Positions 45,317 to 54,599 of a stretch of DNA of 64,000 nucleotides are shown here, piece by piece (within the stretch, counting starts at the first letter, position 1; every line of letters starts with the position of its first letter). The notes below the pieces were generated by a model. It had not been told where the DNA came from, ran no database searches, and worked only from the letters and a program-made list of their open reading frames with translations. This DNA is from Woronichinia sp035285405. Its GTDB lineage: Bacteria > Cyanobacteriota > Cyanobacteriia > Cyanobacteriales > Microcystaceae. A program made the translations under genes and the position numbers. The DNA lies in contig JAYKJI010000366.1 in NCBI GenBank assembly GCA_035285405.1, positions 5,989-69,988 on the forward strand. The letters run 5' to 3'.

Positions 45317-47665
45317 TTATGGCTGAACCTGAACCGGAAAACCTTGTTGGCGCAGATAATCAGCCGTTGCTTTACTAGGCGTATAGTTATAGCCAAACTG
45401 CGATTCTGTGTTGTCATGAATAATCTGGGGAGTTAACATCACAACCACTTCAGAGCGATTAGTTGTATCAGTTTGGCTACGGAATAAAGCCCCAATAACA
45501 GGGAGATCTCCTAAAATGGGGACTTTACTGGCAACAGACTGATCCTGCTCAGAGATAATTCCCGACAAAATTAACGTTTGACCATCACGCAAACGTAATA
45601 AACCTGACGTTAATTCTCGTTTATTAATGAGAGTTAAAGTATTATTTGCCCCAGTGCCGCTTTCAAACTGTTGCTGTGCTCCTGGTGAGGCAACAATCGG
45701 CTTAACAGATAGAGAAATAAAGCCATTATCATCAATTCTATCTATACTTACTTGTAAAGTGAGCCCCACGTCAGAAAGAACAGGAGTTGTCGTTCTTACT
45801 CCGCTAAGAGGATCAACCTGAGTATTAACACTACTAACGACAGATTGAGTTAATTTGACGCTTGCCTCTTGACCTTCCTGAATAACTAGAGTAGGGTCGG
45901 TTAAAATTTTGGCATTGCCACTTTGAATCTGAGTAAAAATCTGGGCTTGGAACTGTCTAGGATATTGGAAAAAGGTGGGAAGTCCGTAGGTTGCCGAAGC
46001 ACTAGTAATTGTTTGCACTCCATTGGATATTACAGATTGGGCTGGGGTAAAGTCGGTTAGACCTGTTACCAGTGGGTTTGTTGAAACACCAGCGACAGAA
46101 GGAAAAATTACACTATCGATGGTAGCACCTGTTGTAATACCTTGTATCGTGGTTGGATTATTGGTATCTAAAAACACATTCGCGGTATTAAGTGGATTGG
46201 TTACAATCGGGGGATTACTAATGAGTCCTGTTGCGCTATTCAGCACATTTCGAGAAACAGGTGCTGTACTGCCAAAACGCATTACTGCCGCTCCATTATC
46301 CTGTACAAAATAGCTATCCCCTGAGCCAAAGGAAAAACTACTGTTGTAGTCCTGAATATTGGTTAAATTGATATCAACGATTTTGACGTTGACCGCAACT
46401 TGACGACGGCGAGCATCTAGCTGAGTTAAAAGGGTTGTTGCAATTTCAACTAATCGAGGTTCTCCTGTTAAGGTTATGGAATTTAGACGAGAATCAGACG
46501 CAACAAACAAACCCTTAAGAGGGGTAACGCCCAACGGCTTGACTGCTTCATTTACCTGTAAAGGCTGAATTTGAGGGGCCGTGCGAGTTATGTAGGAACG
46601 GCCTGTATCTGGATCTCTTACCGGCCTTTCATCTCCAGGGATCAAAACATTAGATTGCGCTCCTTGTATAGCAAGAAATGCTGTTGCATTCTCAGCCGAG
46701 ACCTGATTTAGTCGAATTGTTCTGGTTATAATATTACGTGCTTCATCAGGTAATCTTCTCGCTACATATATCATGTTACCCTGACGTGAAGATTTTAGTC
46801 CTGTAGCAATTAAAACTGAATTAAAAACGTCTTGGACAGTTTCGTTTTCTATATCTAATGAAATAGTAGGGAAGTTAGATCCTCCACCTTGAGAAGTTGC
46901 TTCTGCCGATCCAGTACTACTTAATCCTAAATTATCGGGTATAATGATATTAATACCTATATAACGTGCTAAAACCTTAAGAACTTCATCTGCTGGAGCC
47001 CTACGCAAGACTAAACGAGGAATCATGGCTTTGCCTGCTGGGCCTAAGTCCACAGGCTCAAATCTGGTATTAATATTGGAAATCGACATATCCCCCACGG
47101 GAGGGGCGACAGCACGGGGTAAGACGGGAGCAACCGGAACTGTCGGATTGAGAATATCTGGATTAGCTGTACCATTTGATCTAATGATAATCTCTGGATT
47201 AGGAACCATGACACCATTAGGCGATGAGGGAGCCGAAGGGAGAACGGGAATATCTGAAGGTAAATTGGGAAGCTGGGTAACCTCTTGGACGTTACCTAGA
47301 CGTTCAGACTGTTTCTTTATACCAGACGGGTTGCTGATCCCGATGCTCTGCTTCTGCTCCATGTTGTGAGAATCAATATTATCGACTAGATGACCTACGG
47401 GAATTTTTCCTTGAATCAGATCGGGTATTCCGTTGACTAAACTCTGATTATTTTCATCAAGTTTTAATGCCCTGGCCAATAGCTGATGCGAATTAGAAGA
47501 CTCAGAACGCATTGGGTCGTCTTGCTTTGTCTGAAGCGTAGACAAAGTTATGGATGATGAGGAAGATGTGTCTTGGGCAGAAACGTCGGAGGCGTAGGTC
47601 GGTTGGACTGCCATTAATATACAGGCCGTAACTTCAGCAACTAAGCAAAAACGTAAATAATTCAC
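45317..47665 (-). CDS. pilQ: Type IV pilus secretin PilQ
   Basis: This 782-residue outer-membrane secretin has a signal peptide (residues 1-25), a long linker, a secretin/TonB short N-terminal (STN) domain (APADEVLKVLARYIGINIII) and N-domains (LRLVEIATTLLTQLD area). The secretin pore has ILTDPTLVIQEGQEASVKLT, LTLQVSIDRIDDNGFISLSV and VPILGDLPVIGALFRSQ. A Thr/Asn-rich insert lies at about 455-560. It forms the channel for pilus exit. It is the last gene of pilM-N-O-Q; no separate pilP is present. Confidence 0.93.
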   Translation of the reverse strand: MNYLRFCLVAEVTACILMAVQPTYASDVSAQDTSSSSSITLSTLQTKQDDPMRSESSNSHQLLARALKLDENNQSLVNGIPDLIQGKIPVGHLVDNIDSHNMEQKQSIGISNPSGIKKQSERLGNVQEVTQLPNLPSDIPVLPSAPSSPNGVMVPNPEIIIRSNGTANPDILNPTVPVAPVLPRAVAPPVGDMSISNINTRFEPVDLGPAGKAMIPRLVLRRAPADEVLKVLARYIGINIIIPDNLGLSSTGSAEATSQGGGSNFPTISLDIENETVQDVFNSVLIATGLKSSRQGNMIYVARRLPDEARNIITRTIRLNQVSAENATAFLAIQGAQSNVLIPGDERPVRDPDTGRSYITRTAPQIQPLQVNEAVKPLGVTPLKGLFVASDSRLNSITLTGEPRLVEIATTLLTQLDARRRQVAVNVKIVDINLTNIQDYNSSFSFGSGDSYFVQDNGAAVMRFGSTAPVSRNVLNSATGLISNPPIVTNPLNTANVFLDTNNPTTIQGITTGATIDSVIFPSVAGVSTNPLVTGLTDFTPAQSVISNGVQTITSASATYGLPTFFQYPRQFQAQIFTQIQSGNAKILTDPTLVIQEGQEASVKLTQSVVSSVNTQVDPLSGVRTTTPVLSDVGLTLQVSIDRIDDNGFISLSVKPIVASPGAQQQFESGTGANNTLTLINKRELTSGLLRLRDGQTLILSGIISEQDQSVASKVPILGDLPVIGALFRSQTDTTNRSEVVVMLTPQIIHDNTESQFGYNYTPSKATADYLRQQGFPVQVQP

Positions 47666-47737
47666 AATACACTCCTCATCACACGTTCAAAACCAATTAT
47701 TCAATATTTATGGAGAATCCGTAAGGTTATTTAAGAT

Positions 47738-48538
47738 TTATTTTTTTTCTGGTGCAGGGGAAGCATCAGGGGCCGGAGAGGCACCAGGGGCCGGAGGTGG
47801 TGGAGCTAAGGCTGCAATTTCTTCCGGGGTTAGCGGTAATAGAACTTCTAACGTCATACTCGTGCTTAAGGTGTCATTCGGTTCTGCTTTAACCTGCACC
47901 CGATTATCTTTTTTGATCACTGTAATGGGAAAATCCGGTTTAACGAGATCTGTTTTAAGATCTTTCATGACAATTAACGGCTGTAATCGCTCTAAATCTC
48001 GGATCAAATTGTGAGTATTGCCAAAGGAACCTTTCAACGTGACGAGAAAGGTTTGGCGTTTCAGTTTATTGTTGACCGTGGGACCTAAGGAGCTATCTCC
48101 AACAATAATGGGATCGCCCTGGGGAGAGAAAGTCAAAAGATTGACCTTACGAGCTTGAAAAAGTTGACTTAAATCCAATAGCAGCGTTTGTAAGTCATTA
48201 CTATTAGCAAACAATCCTAGCACTTGAGTTTTACGATCCTCTGCTTGTTTTAGCTTTAATTCTGCCTGGGCTAGACGAGTCTCTAACTGACTAGCTTTTT
48301 GAGTATCGACTTCCTGTTGTTTGGCTGCTTGATCTGTTACTAACTTTTGATATTCATCCCAAGCTGGCAAGAAAAAGCTAAATAGAATGTAGAAGGCACC
48401 AACGATACCCAACACTCCTAAGGAAATACCAGTTACCCTTGGCGTAAAGGTAATCCCAAAGGCAGTCGGATAATTCTCATTACCCTCAAATTCAGAATCG
48501 AGAATAGTTGTTGTCGTATAGTCTTCGGTGAAGGTCAT
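47738..48538 (-). CDS. pilO: Type IV pilus assembly protein PilO
   Basis: This 266-residue protein has one membrane segment (about 38-57, GVLGIVGAFYILFSFFLPAW) and a coiled coil (about 65-105). A ferredoxin-like periplasmic domain follows, with QTLLLDLSQLFQARKVNLLT and FLVTLKGSFGNTHNLIRDLE. A Pro/Ala-rich tail (PPPPAPGASPAPDASPAPEKK, last about 21 residues) is unlike classic PilO. It forms the inner-membrane alignment complex with PilN and PilM. Confidence 0.88.
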   Translation of the reverse strand: MTFTEDYTTTTILDSEFEGNENYPTAFGITFTPRVTGISLGVLGIVGAFYILFSFFLPAWDEYQKLVTDQAAKQQEVDTQKASQLETRLAQAELKLKQAEDRKTQVLGLFANSNDLQTLLLDLSQLFQARKVNLLTFSPQGDPIIVGDSSLGPTVNNKLKRQTFLVTLKGSFGNTHNLIRDLERLQPLIVMKDLKTDLVKPDFPITVIKKDNRVQVKAEPNDTLSTSMTLEVLLPLTPEEIAALAPPPPAPGASPAPDASPAPEKK

Positions 48539-48570
48539 AATAGTCTTCGTTTCTCTTCAAAGGAACCGCG

Positions 48571-49446
48571 TTAGGGTTTAGCTGGGGAATTAGCCGGTGT
48601 AGGCGTGGGAGATTTTAAGATAGGCGAAGCAGAGGGATTCGGGTTAGCCCCTGGTGCTGGTGTAACGTTTGGAGGTGTCGGCGGTGAAGGAGATTGTAAA
48701 ATACCTTTTTGCTCTAGGGTTTTAAAGCGGGTAATCAACCCGATCGCCCCTTTCCGAATCAGTTCTGGCATTAATTCTTTATCGGGAGTATCACTTAACT
48801 CCGTTTGGATGGAATATTTTACCCCTCTAGGAACCTGAATCAAAGAAGTTCCTTGGTCTTTTGTGGGATCATCTGTTTCAGAAGTTACTCCGTCCCCTGA
48901 AATGGGTAGAGCCGAGGCGGTGGCGGTTATTAATTTTGTTTTATCTGCCTTGAGAAATTGAGAGTTTTGCAGCATCAACATAAAGTCGTTGAGAGCCGCA
49001 TAGTTAGCCGCAAAACCACTGATGTTTAACTGTTTCCCTGTTTGTTGAATACTTCCCAATTGAACCCCTGCGGGAGTTTGATCGGTCAAATCTTGTAAAA
49101 TAGCAGACCAGGGCTTAATTTGATCAAATACACCCGCTAATCCGGCAATATCGTCCTCAATGGTTTTGGTTTTTCCCTCTATTTCCAGAATTTTTTGATT
49201 CTGAGCTTTCAAACGGCTTAATTCCGCTTCTAGAGCTTGAATGTTTTGCTGGGTTTGATCCTTCTGCCAATACACCAATAAAATGGCTAAACCTGCCAGC
49301 AAAGGCAAGAGAGCCATAACACCGGCTCCGATGTAAATTGGTAACTGTTTTTCGAGTGAGGAACCCGCATCTTTTTGAGTCGTTAATACGCCTTTGTTAG
49401 AGTCAAGATTGCGATCTTTAAGAAAATTAACATCTAAACTATACAT
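48571..49446 (-). CDS. pilN: Type IV pilus assembly protein PilN
   Basis: This 291-residue protein begins MYSLDVNFLKDRN, the short PilN N-terminus that docks on PilM. It has a membrane segment (about 37-56), a coiled coil (about 64-100) and a periplasmic domain with PAGVQLGSIQQTGKQLNISG. The last 45 or so residues are Pro/Ser/Ala-rich and disordered. It lies 32 nt upstream of pilO and 46 nt downstream of pilM. Confidence 0.9.
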   Translation of the reverse strand: MYSLDVNFLKDRNLDSNKGVLTTQKDAGSSLEKQLPIYIGAGVMALLPLLAGLAILLVYWQKDQTQQNIQALEAELSRLKAQNQKILEIEGKTKTIEDDIAGLAGVFDQIKPWSAILQDLTDQTPAGVQLGSIQQTGKQLNISGFAANYAALNDFMLMLQNSQFLKADKTKLITATASALPISGDGVTSETDDPTKDQGTSLIQVPRGVKYSIQTELSDTPDKELMPELIRKGAIGLITRFKTLEQKGILQSPSPPTPPNVTPAPGANPNPSASPILKSPTPTPANSPAKP

Positions 49447-49492
49447 AGATCCTTACTGGGCAATAGTGGGGCAACAGAGACAATTCCAGGCA

Positions 49493-50605
49493 TTAGGCTT
49501 CCCTTAACCCTAAACCCAGCACGGTAGCTAGACTCGGACGTTCCACCGGTGGAATTTCCTGAGCACTATCAATATTTAAAGAGGTAAAGGGATCAATGTG
49601 CATACTGGGAATGCTCAAACGTTGGGTTAGATACTCGTCTAGTTGTACCAGTCCACCACCGGGCCCGGCTAACAGCAATTGCACAACCTCTAAATCCTCA
49701 GCCTGATTGAGATAAAAATTAATAGACCGTCTTAGCTCATCTGTTAATTCTCCCATCACCCGCATTAAGGCTGTCATGCCAGGATTAACCGCAGTGCCCT
49801 GGGTACTTAGGGTATCAAATTGAGTGACGGGAATGGTCATTCCTTGCAGAATTTCAGGGTTGCGAGAGGGGGGCAGATTCATTGCCCTGGACAAGGCATT
49901 TTGCATCTGGTAGGTACCAATGGGAACGGTACGCGAAAATTGGGGAACCCCATCTACAATAATGGCAATTTCTGTATTGTCAAACTCAATATCGACTAGA
50001 ACAGCAGCTTCCTTTGAGCCAAATCGACGCAGTTCATCGCGAATGGTGCGAATAAGAGCAAAACTATTAATTTCTAAAATATCCACTTCTAGACCCGCTT
50101 GTTGAAAAGTATCTAAATAGGAGTCTGTTACTTCTCGTCGGGTGGCGACTAACAAAACTTGAACTTTTTCAATACCATCATCATCTTCAAAAAAACCGAG
50201 TTTTTGGTAATCTAGATCCACTTCTTCACGGGGATAGGGTAAATACAGAGCCGCTTCGTGATTGAGTACCATATCTCGTAGTTCTTGCTCATCTAGTTCG
50301 GCTGGCACTGGGATGATCCGAATAATGGCTTCTCGCATGGGGACGGCGGTGGCGATCTTTTTAGCGGTTATTTTATTCTCCTTGAACATCTCCTGAATAA
50401 TCTCTGCGAGGGTAGGGGAGTCAATAATTTTGCCTTCCTCAAAAATGCCTTCCGGTAGAGAAGTAAAACAGTACTTGTTGAGTTTGTAATTTTGACCTTG
50501 TTTTGCTAGTTGAATTAAATTCAGTCGTTCAGGCGTAATTTCTAGCCCTACCCCTTGAGACCCTCTGCCGAATGAACTCAATACAGTTTTAAGACGACTG
50601 AACAT
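49493..50605 (-). CDS. pilM: Type IV pilus assembly protein PilM
   Basis: This 370-residue FtsA/actin-like ATP-binding protein has VGLEITPERLNLIQLAKQG near the N-terminus and KIATAVPMREAIIRIIPVP. It also has EAAVLVDIEFDNTEIAII, FSRTVPIGTYQMQNAL and VVQLLLAGPGGGLVQLDEYL (adenosine motif). It is the cytoplasmic platform of the pilus alignment complex. It is the first gene of the operon, with a 284-nt divergent upstream region that contains HIP1 sites and no gene. Confidence 0.93.
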   Translation of the reverse strand: MFSRLKTVLSSFGRGSQGVGLEITPERLNLIQLAKQGQNYKLNKYCFTSLPEGIFEEGKIIDSPTLAEIIQEMFKENKITAKKIATAVPMREAIIRIIPVPAELDEQELRDMVLNHEAALYLPYPREEVDLDYQKLGFFEDDDGIEKVQVLLVATRREVTDSYLDTFQQAGLEVDILEINSFALIRTIRDELRRFGSKEAAVLVDIEFDNTEIAIIVDGVPQFSRTVPIGTYQMQNALSRAMNLPPSRNPEILQGMTIPVTQFDTLSTQGTAVNPGMTALMRVMGELTDELRRSINFYLNQAEDLEVVQLLLAGPGGGLVQLDEYLTQRLSIPSMHIDPFTSLNIDSAQEIPPVERPSLATVLGLGLREA

Positions 50606-50889
50606 ATTTCCTCATACCAACGAAAACTAGTGACAATAGCAAGAATCAAGGCGAGAAGGCATTCTAAACCTATCCTATCTAATCCCGGTATTCTGTCAAG
50701 CAAAGATTACAAATTTTGAACTTTTGGTAACTTTTGATTTTTTTTGATTCTTTTAAGCTTGTGATCTGAAAAACCGTCCTATCCTTAAAACTAGTAAACG
50801 ATTAACCATTGATTGCGATCGCGCTATCTCTTTGCTTGGCGATCGCCGTATAAAGCCGCCTAAAACTGAATCGGAATGAGGTTAAAGTC

Positions 50890-51582
50890 GTGATGACGAA
50901 CTGTGAATACTATTATCAGGTATTGGGATTAGAAGTGGGAGCTTCTTTGGAAGAGGTTAACCAGGCCTATCGTGATCTGGCGTTTATCTGGCATCCCGAT
51001 CGCCTACCGATGGATAATCCTCGTTTACAGGAAAAAGCCGCCATTAAACTGAAGGAAATTAACCAAGCGCGCGATCAATTACGACTGCTTAACTGTTCTA
51101 CCCTGCCTCCAACCCCAAAGGTCTCGACTACCCCGAACAGCGATCGTCGCCCACCTCAAACCGTCACCCATCGAGGACCCACCCATCCCCCACGGGAATC
51201 CCATAAACGTCCCTACTATCGAGATTTGACTGGGGCAGATCTGCGGGGGGCCAATCTCAAAGAAAAGGATCTGTCTGGGCGAAAACTGATTCAAGCCGAT
51301 CTCAGCCATGCTGACCTCAGTGATGCCTTTCTTCATCAAATCAACCTAGAACATGCCAACCTGTTTCAGGCCAATTTATTTAGAGCCAATTTACTAGAAG
51401 CGAATCTCCGCTTTGCTAACTTACAGGAAGCCAACTTGATTGGGGCTGATCTCAGTGGCGCAGATTTAAGTCAGGCCAATCTTCGGGGCGCGAAAATTCT
51501 CGTTGGCAAACGGATGATGGTCAAGCTAACGGGTGTAATTTTGACAGGAGCAATCTTGCCCGATGGCACAATTCATCATTGA
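50890..51582 (+). CDS. J-domain protein with pentapeptide repeats
   Basis: This 230-residue fusion has an N-terminal DnaJ-type J domain (YYQVLGLEVGASLEEVNQAY, with HPD in FIWHPDRLP at about 34-42). A Pro/Thr-rich linker (about 73-105) and then pentapeptide repeats (LTGADLRGANL, ADLSHADLSDAFL, ANLFQANLFRANLLEANLRF) form a right-handed beta-helix. The HPD motif is intact, so it could stimulate DnaK on targets held by the repeat domain. GTG 50890 lies 8 nt after GAGG; ATG 50893 is an alternative. Confidence 0.88.
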   Translation: MMTNCEYYYQVLGLEVGASLEEVNQAYRDLAFIWHPDRLPMDNPRLQEKAAIKLKEINQARDQLRLLNCSTLPPTPKVSTTPNSDRRPPQTVTHRGPTHPPRESHKRPYYRDLTGADLRGANLKEKDLSGRKLIQADLSHADLSDAFLHQINLEHANLFQANLFRANLLEANLRFANLQEANLIGADLSGADLSQANLRGAKILVGKRMMVKLTGVILTGAILPDGTIHH

Positions 51583-51595
51583 AGAAATCCACCAA

Positions 51596-52180
51596 TTATG
51601 TCAATTCTGATTCAAAAGAAACTTTGTCATAAATATCTGCCAAGCTGATTTCAAAGGGGATAGTACTTAATTTTAGAAGGGTATCTTCCCCCTCTAACTC
51701 TGAAAAAATCCATTGATGGGACTCAATTTTATAATACTGTTCAATATGTATGGAATATTGATCAATTAATAAGTATTCTTGAAACCCCATAATAGTACGA
51801 TAAAACTTAAATTTTTCACCTTGATCATAGCTCTGGGTTGATTTCGATAAAACCTCAACAATGACCAAAGGATTGGTTATTGTATCTTTTCTGCCGGTCT
51901 GTAACTCTATTTGACCTTGTACCACCATGATATCAGGATAAGTGTAAATCCGTCGTTGTGGTATCCAAAGTCGCTGATCGGTGACAAAAACCCAATAAGG
52001 TTGACGTTTAAGGGCAAAATTTAAGGCCGCAGAAATGTTGCCAATGATTAGATTGTGATTGAGCATTCCTACGGTCATGGGAATAATTTCTCCATTAATA
52101 TACTCGTTGCGTTCCTGGGACTGAATCTCAAGTTCCAAGTATTTTTCGGGCGTGTAATAGTCGTATTCTTTGGCTTGCAT
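51596..52180 (-). CDS. Uma2 family (DUF820) putative endonuclease
   Basis: This 194-residue protein is of the common Uma2 subtype: YDYYTPEKYLELEIQSQERN, EYINGEIIPMTVGMLNHNLI, YTYPDIMVVQGQI (D of the nuclease fold) and NPLVIVEVLSKSTQSYDQGE with KFKFYRTIMGFQEYLLID. It converges on the J-domain gene with 13 nt between stops. Role unknown. Confidence 0.87.
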   Translation of the reverse strand: MQAKEYDYYTPEKYLELEIQSQERNEYINGEIIPMTVGMLNHNLIIGNISAALNFALKRQPYWVFVTDQRLWIPQRRIYTYPDIMVVQGQIELQTGRKDTITNPLVIVEVLSKSTQSYDQGEKFKFYRTIMGFQEYLLIDQYSIHIEQYYKIESHQWIFSELEGEDTLLKLSTIPFEISLADIYDKVSFESELT

Positions 52181-52208
52181 TGTTATTTTGAGTCAAAGTG
52201 TTGATTAA

Positions 52209-53594
52209 TTACAAAGTCGGTTCAGGAGGAAAGTTATCCTGCGGTAAATTGGGCTGGGAATTGGGGCTTAAAGGGGAGGGTTGGTTAGGAGAATTGGCCG
52301 GAGTCGAGGGAACTGGAATAAACTTTTGCGATAAACTTCGAGGTGCGGGAGTCGCAAAAAGAGATTGAAAAACAGCTTGACGTTGATTAGCCGGTTCGGG
52401 AGCCACATCCCAGAGAGTGGTGTAATAAAAGAAAGCTACACCCAAACCATTTGCCTCTGCTGCTTTGACTTTTTCTGTTACTAAAGGCATGGCAATTTGT
52501 TTTCGTTTCAATCCTGTTAAAATACCCACTGCTGTCGGTACCTTAGTTTTGGCTTCTTGCATTTCAGGACGTTGAATTGGTTCGATAAAACTGGCTAGAT
52601 TTGTTCGATAAACTTGTACAATCAATTCATCTACTAATCCCTTCCGAATCCAAGCCAACCAATCTTGCAAATAAGTATTATAGGATAAACCATAGATAGC
52701 AGGTGAAAGGGAAAATAAAATATTCGGTTTAGCGGTTTTAATAGCTTTATTTAACTGTGCCACAAAGGCAGTAATTTTATTAGCTCGCCAACGCATCCAA
52801 TTAGCATCTTTCGGATTAGAAGGGGGAGCTTTTTTGGTTTCCTGTTGATAGAGAGCAATGGTATAGGGATCATAGCCAAATTCGTAGGGAAGAGCTAAAT
52901 GATCATCAAATTGGATGCCATCAATGTCATATTGAGTGACAACTTCTAGCACCAAATCAGTGATGAATTTCTGTACTTGGGGATGGAATGGGTTGAGCCA
53001 GACCACTTCTCCGGCTGCCCCAATCGAGGTTTTGCTACCATCTTGACGTTGTGTTACCCATTGGGGATGATTACTGACTAGTTCAGACATGGGAGGAGCC
53101 ATAAAACCGAATTCAAACCAAGGCAGAACTAAGAGTCCTTGTTGATGGGCACGAGTAATTAAATCCGCTAAAACATCCTGACCTTGATAACCTCTGGGAT
53201 CAAAGGGTTGAATACCTTCCCGTTGGCCAATGGGGCTATTGTAGAGAACGTAACCCGAATTCCAGACCACTGGATAGAGCGTATTAAAATTGAGTTTTGC
53301 TAGGAGATTAACCGATTCCTGGGTTTTATTTTGATCCATGAAATGGGTTGTATCGTTGTTGGTAATCCAAACGCCTCGGATTTCTGGATAGGTGGCTGGA
53401 GCCGTTGTGGGAGTTGTGGTGGGAACCCCGATTGGAGCCGTCGTGGGAGGCGGTATGATCAAGATTTCTTGAGACCAAAGCGGCGATCGCTGTCCCCAGA
53501 GACTAACCAGTAAACAGGTCAGACAAAAGAGAAGCACCATTGGCTTTCTCATGTATTGGAGTAGGGCTTGGAGTAAAGGCATTATTGGGAGCAT
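52209..53594 (-). CDS. GHL10-type glycoside hydrolase family 10-like protein (exported)
   Basis: This 461-residue protein has an N-terminal signal/anchor (about 18-34, VLLFCLTCLLVSLWG) and a GHL10 (PF02638) TIM-barrel: PEIRGVWITNNDTTHF, LNFNTLYPVVWNSGYVLYNS, QQGLLVLPWFEFGFMAP, YDIDGIQFDDHLALPYEFGY. The C-terminus is Pro/Ser/Asn-rich. It probably acts on envelope or extracellular glycans. Met codons at residues 1, 5, 15 and 19 leave the start uncertain. A TATAAT box on the minus strand (53611-53606) is very near ATG 53594. Confidence 0.83.
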   Translation of the reverse strand: MLPIMPLLQALLQYMRKPMVLLFCLTCLLVSLWGQRSPLWSQEILIIPPPTTAPIGVPTTTPTTAPATYPEIRGVWITNNDTTHFMDQNKTQESVNLLAKLNFNTLYPVVWNSGYVLYNSPIGQREGIQPFDPRGYQGQDVLADLITRAHQQGLLVLPWFEFGFMAPPMSELVSNHPQWVTQRQDGSKTSIGAAGEVVWLNPFHPQVQKFITDLVLEVVTQYDIDGIQFDDHLALPYEFGYDPYTIALYQQETKKAPPSNPKDANWMRWRANKITAFVAQLNKAIKTAKPNILFSLSPAIYGLSYNTYLQDWLAWIRKGLVDELIVQVYRTNLASFIEPIQRPEMQEAKTKVPTAVGILTGLKRKQIAMPLVTEKVKAAEANGLGVAFFYYTTLWDVAPEPANQRQAVFQSLFATPAPRSLSQKFIPVPSTPANSPNQPSPLSPNSQPNLPQDNFPPEPTL

Positions 53595-53645
53595 ATGGTA
53601 CAGAGATTATAGCAAATCCTTGAATTTCCATAGCTTTGACTCTTT

Positions 53646-53667
53646 TAGAAGTTACGCATTGACAAAA
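53646..53667. repeat. IS-end-like sequence shared with 63876-63897
   Basis: TAG-A-AGTTACGCATTG-A-CAAAA here matches TAG-G-AGTTACGCATTG-T-CAAAA at 63876-63897 in 20 of 22 positions. The second copy marks the point where hsdM is cut. This copy probably is a relic end of a related mobile element in the 688-nt gap between the glycosidase and phasin genes. Confidence 0.5.
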
Positions 53668-53739
53668 GCCTCTGCTTGCAGGGTAGTACAGCTTGGTGGT
53701 CTAGATTACATTTTTGTCTAAGTTTCAGCGATGTTTTCC

Positions 53740-53981
53740 GTCATTAGACCTGTTCCAATACATTTTGCTGTATGGCCCAAAGCAAGGTTAACTATCGCTT
53801 GAAAGTCTTCAAAATTTTGGTAAGGCATTATCGAAATCGTTATCGTCGTTAGGGACTGCACTGCAATGTGCTGGCTGCCATCTACCACTACGAGCTAAAG
53901 CTGATGGCGGCTGCATAGATAACGCTGTTTTGCCAAACCCTTGTCATAGCATGAATTCTCATTTGCAAGAGGTCTAATGAC
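53740..53981. mobile_element. Internally deleted IS remnant (242 bp) with terminal inverted repeats
   Basis: The ends are 19-bp inverted repeats: 53740-53758 and 53963-53981 match in 17 of 19 positions, the outer 12 (GTCATTAGACCT) exactly. Inside is the last part of a transposase gene (53772-53918). No target duplication is evident. The element is too short to move alone and could be a MITE-like derivative. A GAATTCTCA/TGAGAATTC pair (53953-53961, 53988-53996) straddles its right end. Confidence 0.65.
53772..53918 (+). pseudogene. Transposase C-terminal fragment (IS5-like)
   Basis: The frame gives MAQSKVNYRLKVFKILVRHY, then an in-frame TAG at 53850-53852, then GLHCNVLAAIYHYEL up to TAG 53916-53918. 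The motif RYRNRxKRFGLRxxLxAxIYxYEL is the usual end of IS5-type transposases, and RHYRNRYRR-stop-GLHCNVLAAIYHYEL matches it well. The N-terminal three quarters of the gene are gone. Confidence 0.65.
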
Positions 53982-54166
53982 AAAAACTGAGAATTCTGAC
54001 AACAAAAGACGAAGTTATATGAAGAACCTTAAAGAAAAAGCTTGTAACGGTTACAATGGTCAGGGCTTGTTGACATAAAAGACTGAATGTTCCCCTTTGT
54101 ATCTAATTTCAAGACCATTCAGAAAATCCCAAGTTAACATTTGTTGATAGAAAAAATAAATTATTC

Positions 54167-54197
54167 TTGTTATTAATAAAAATTCTTGGACTATAAT
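54167..54197 (+). promoter_or_regulatory. Probable promoter of the phasin gene
   Basis: A perfect TATAAT lies at 54192-54197. Candidate -35 boxes are TTGTTA (54167-54172, 19-nt spacer) or TTATTA (54170-54175, 16-nt spacer). The predicted leader is about 80 nt long. Confidence 0.55.
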
Positions 54198-54282
54198 AGT
54201 GCCAGAAGAGAAAAAACTTCGGAAGTGGTAATTGCCGCCCTGCTTCCCCTCCCTAGCTGGAGACCTTAGCGGCTTAAATAAT

Positions 54283-54552
54283 ATGGATACCAAATTCTTT
54301 GAAGAGTATCAAGCCCAACTGTTAGATTGGCAGAAAAAGTTTTTTAGTACTTGGATGGAAGGCTTTCCCAAGGGAGTAACCGAAATCAAGTTAACAGATA
54401 CCTTTGAAACCAGTGTAAAACTACAGGAAGAGATGGTTAAAAGCTATCTTGAAGCCCAGGAAAAATCGGCAACCATGATGTTGGAAGCCCAAAAACAATT
54501 CTGGGATAACTATTTTGAAACCATTCGTAAACAACCTGTCACCGTCAACTAG
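54283..54552 (+). CDS. Phasin-like PHA granule protein
   Basis: This 89-residue helical amphipathic protein has MDTKFFEEYQAQLLDWQKKF, EGFPKG and a Glu/Gln/Lys/Met-rich helix with LEAQEKSATMMLEAQKQFW. This is typical of small cyanobacterial phasins (PhaP), which coat polyhydroxyalkanoate granules. Codons upstream to 54232 are in frame, but ATG 54283 gives the family start. No phaA/B/C/E genes are in the window. A promoter lies at 54167 and a terminator at 54600. Confidence 0.75.
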   Translation: MDTKFFEEYQAQLLDWQKKFFSTWMEGFPKGVTEIKLTDTFETSVKLQEEMVKSYLEAQEKSATMMLEAQKQFWDNYFETIRKQPVTVN

Positions 54553-54599
54553 ATTGATTCCCTTCCTTTTTCCCTCCCATCTTTGGGGTTTGCCTGATT

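Noticed and set aside
47025..47369. 114-residue Gly-rich plus-strand frame inside pilQ
   Set aside because: It is antisense to the pilQ Pro-rich linker; its Gly-rich composition is the complement of Pro codons.
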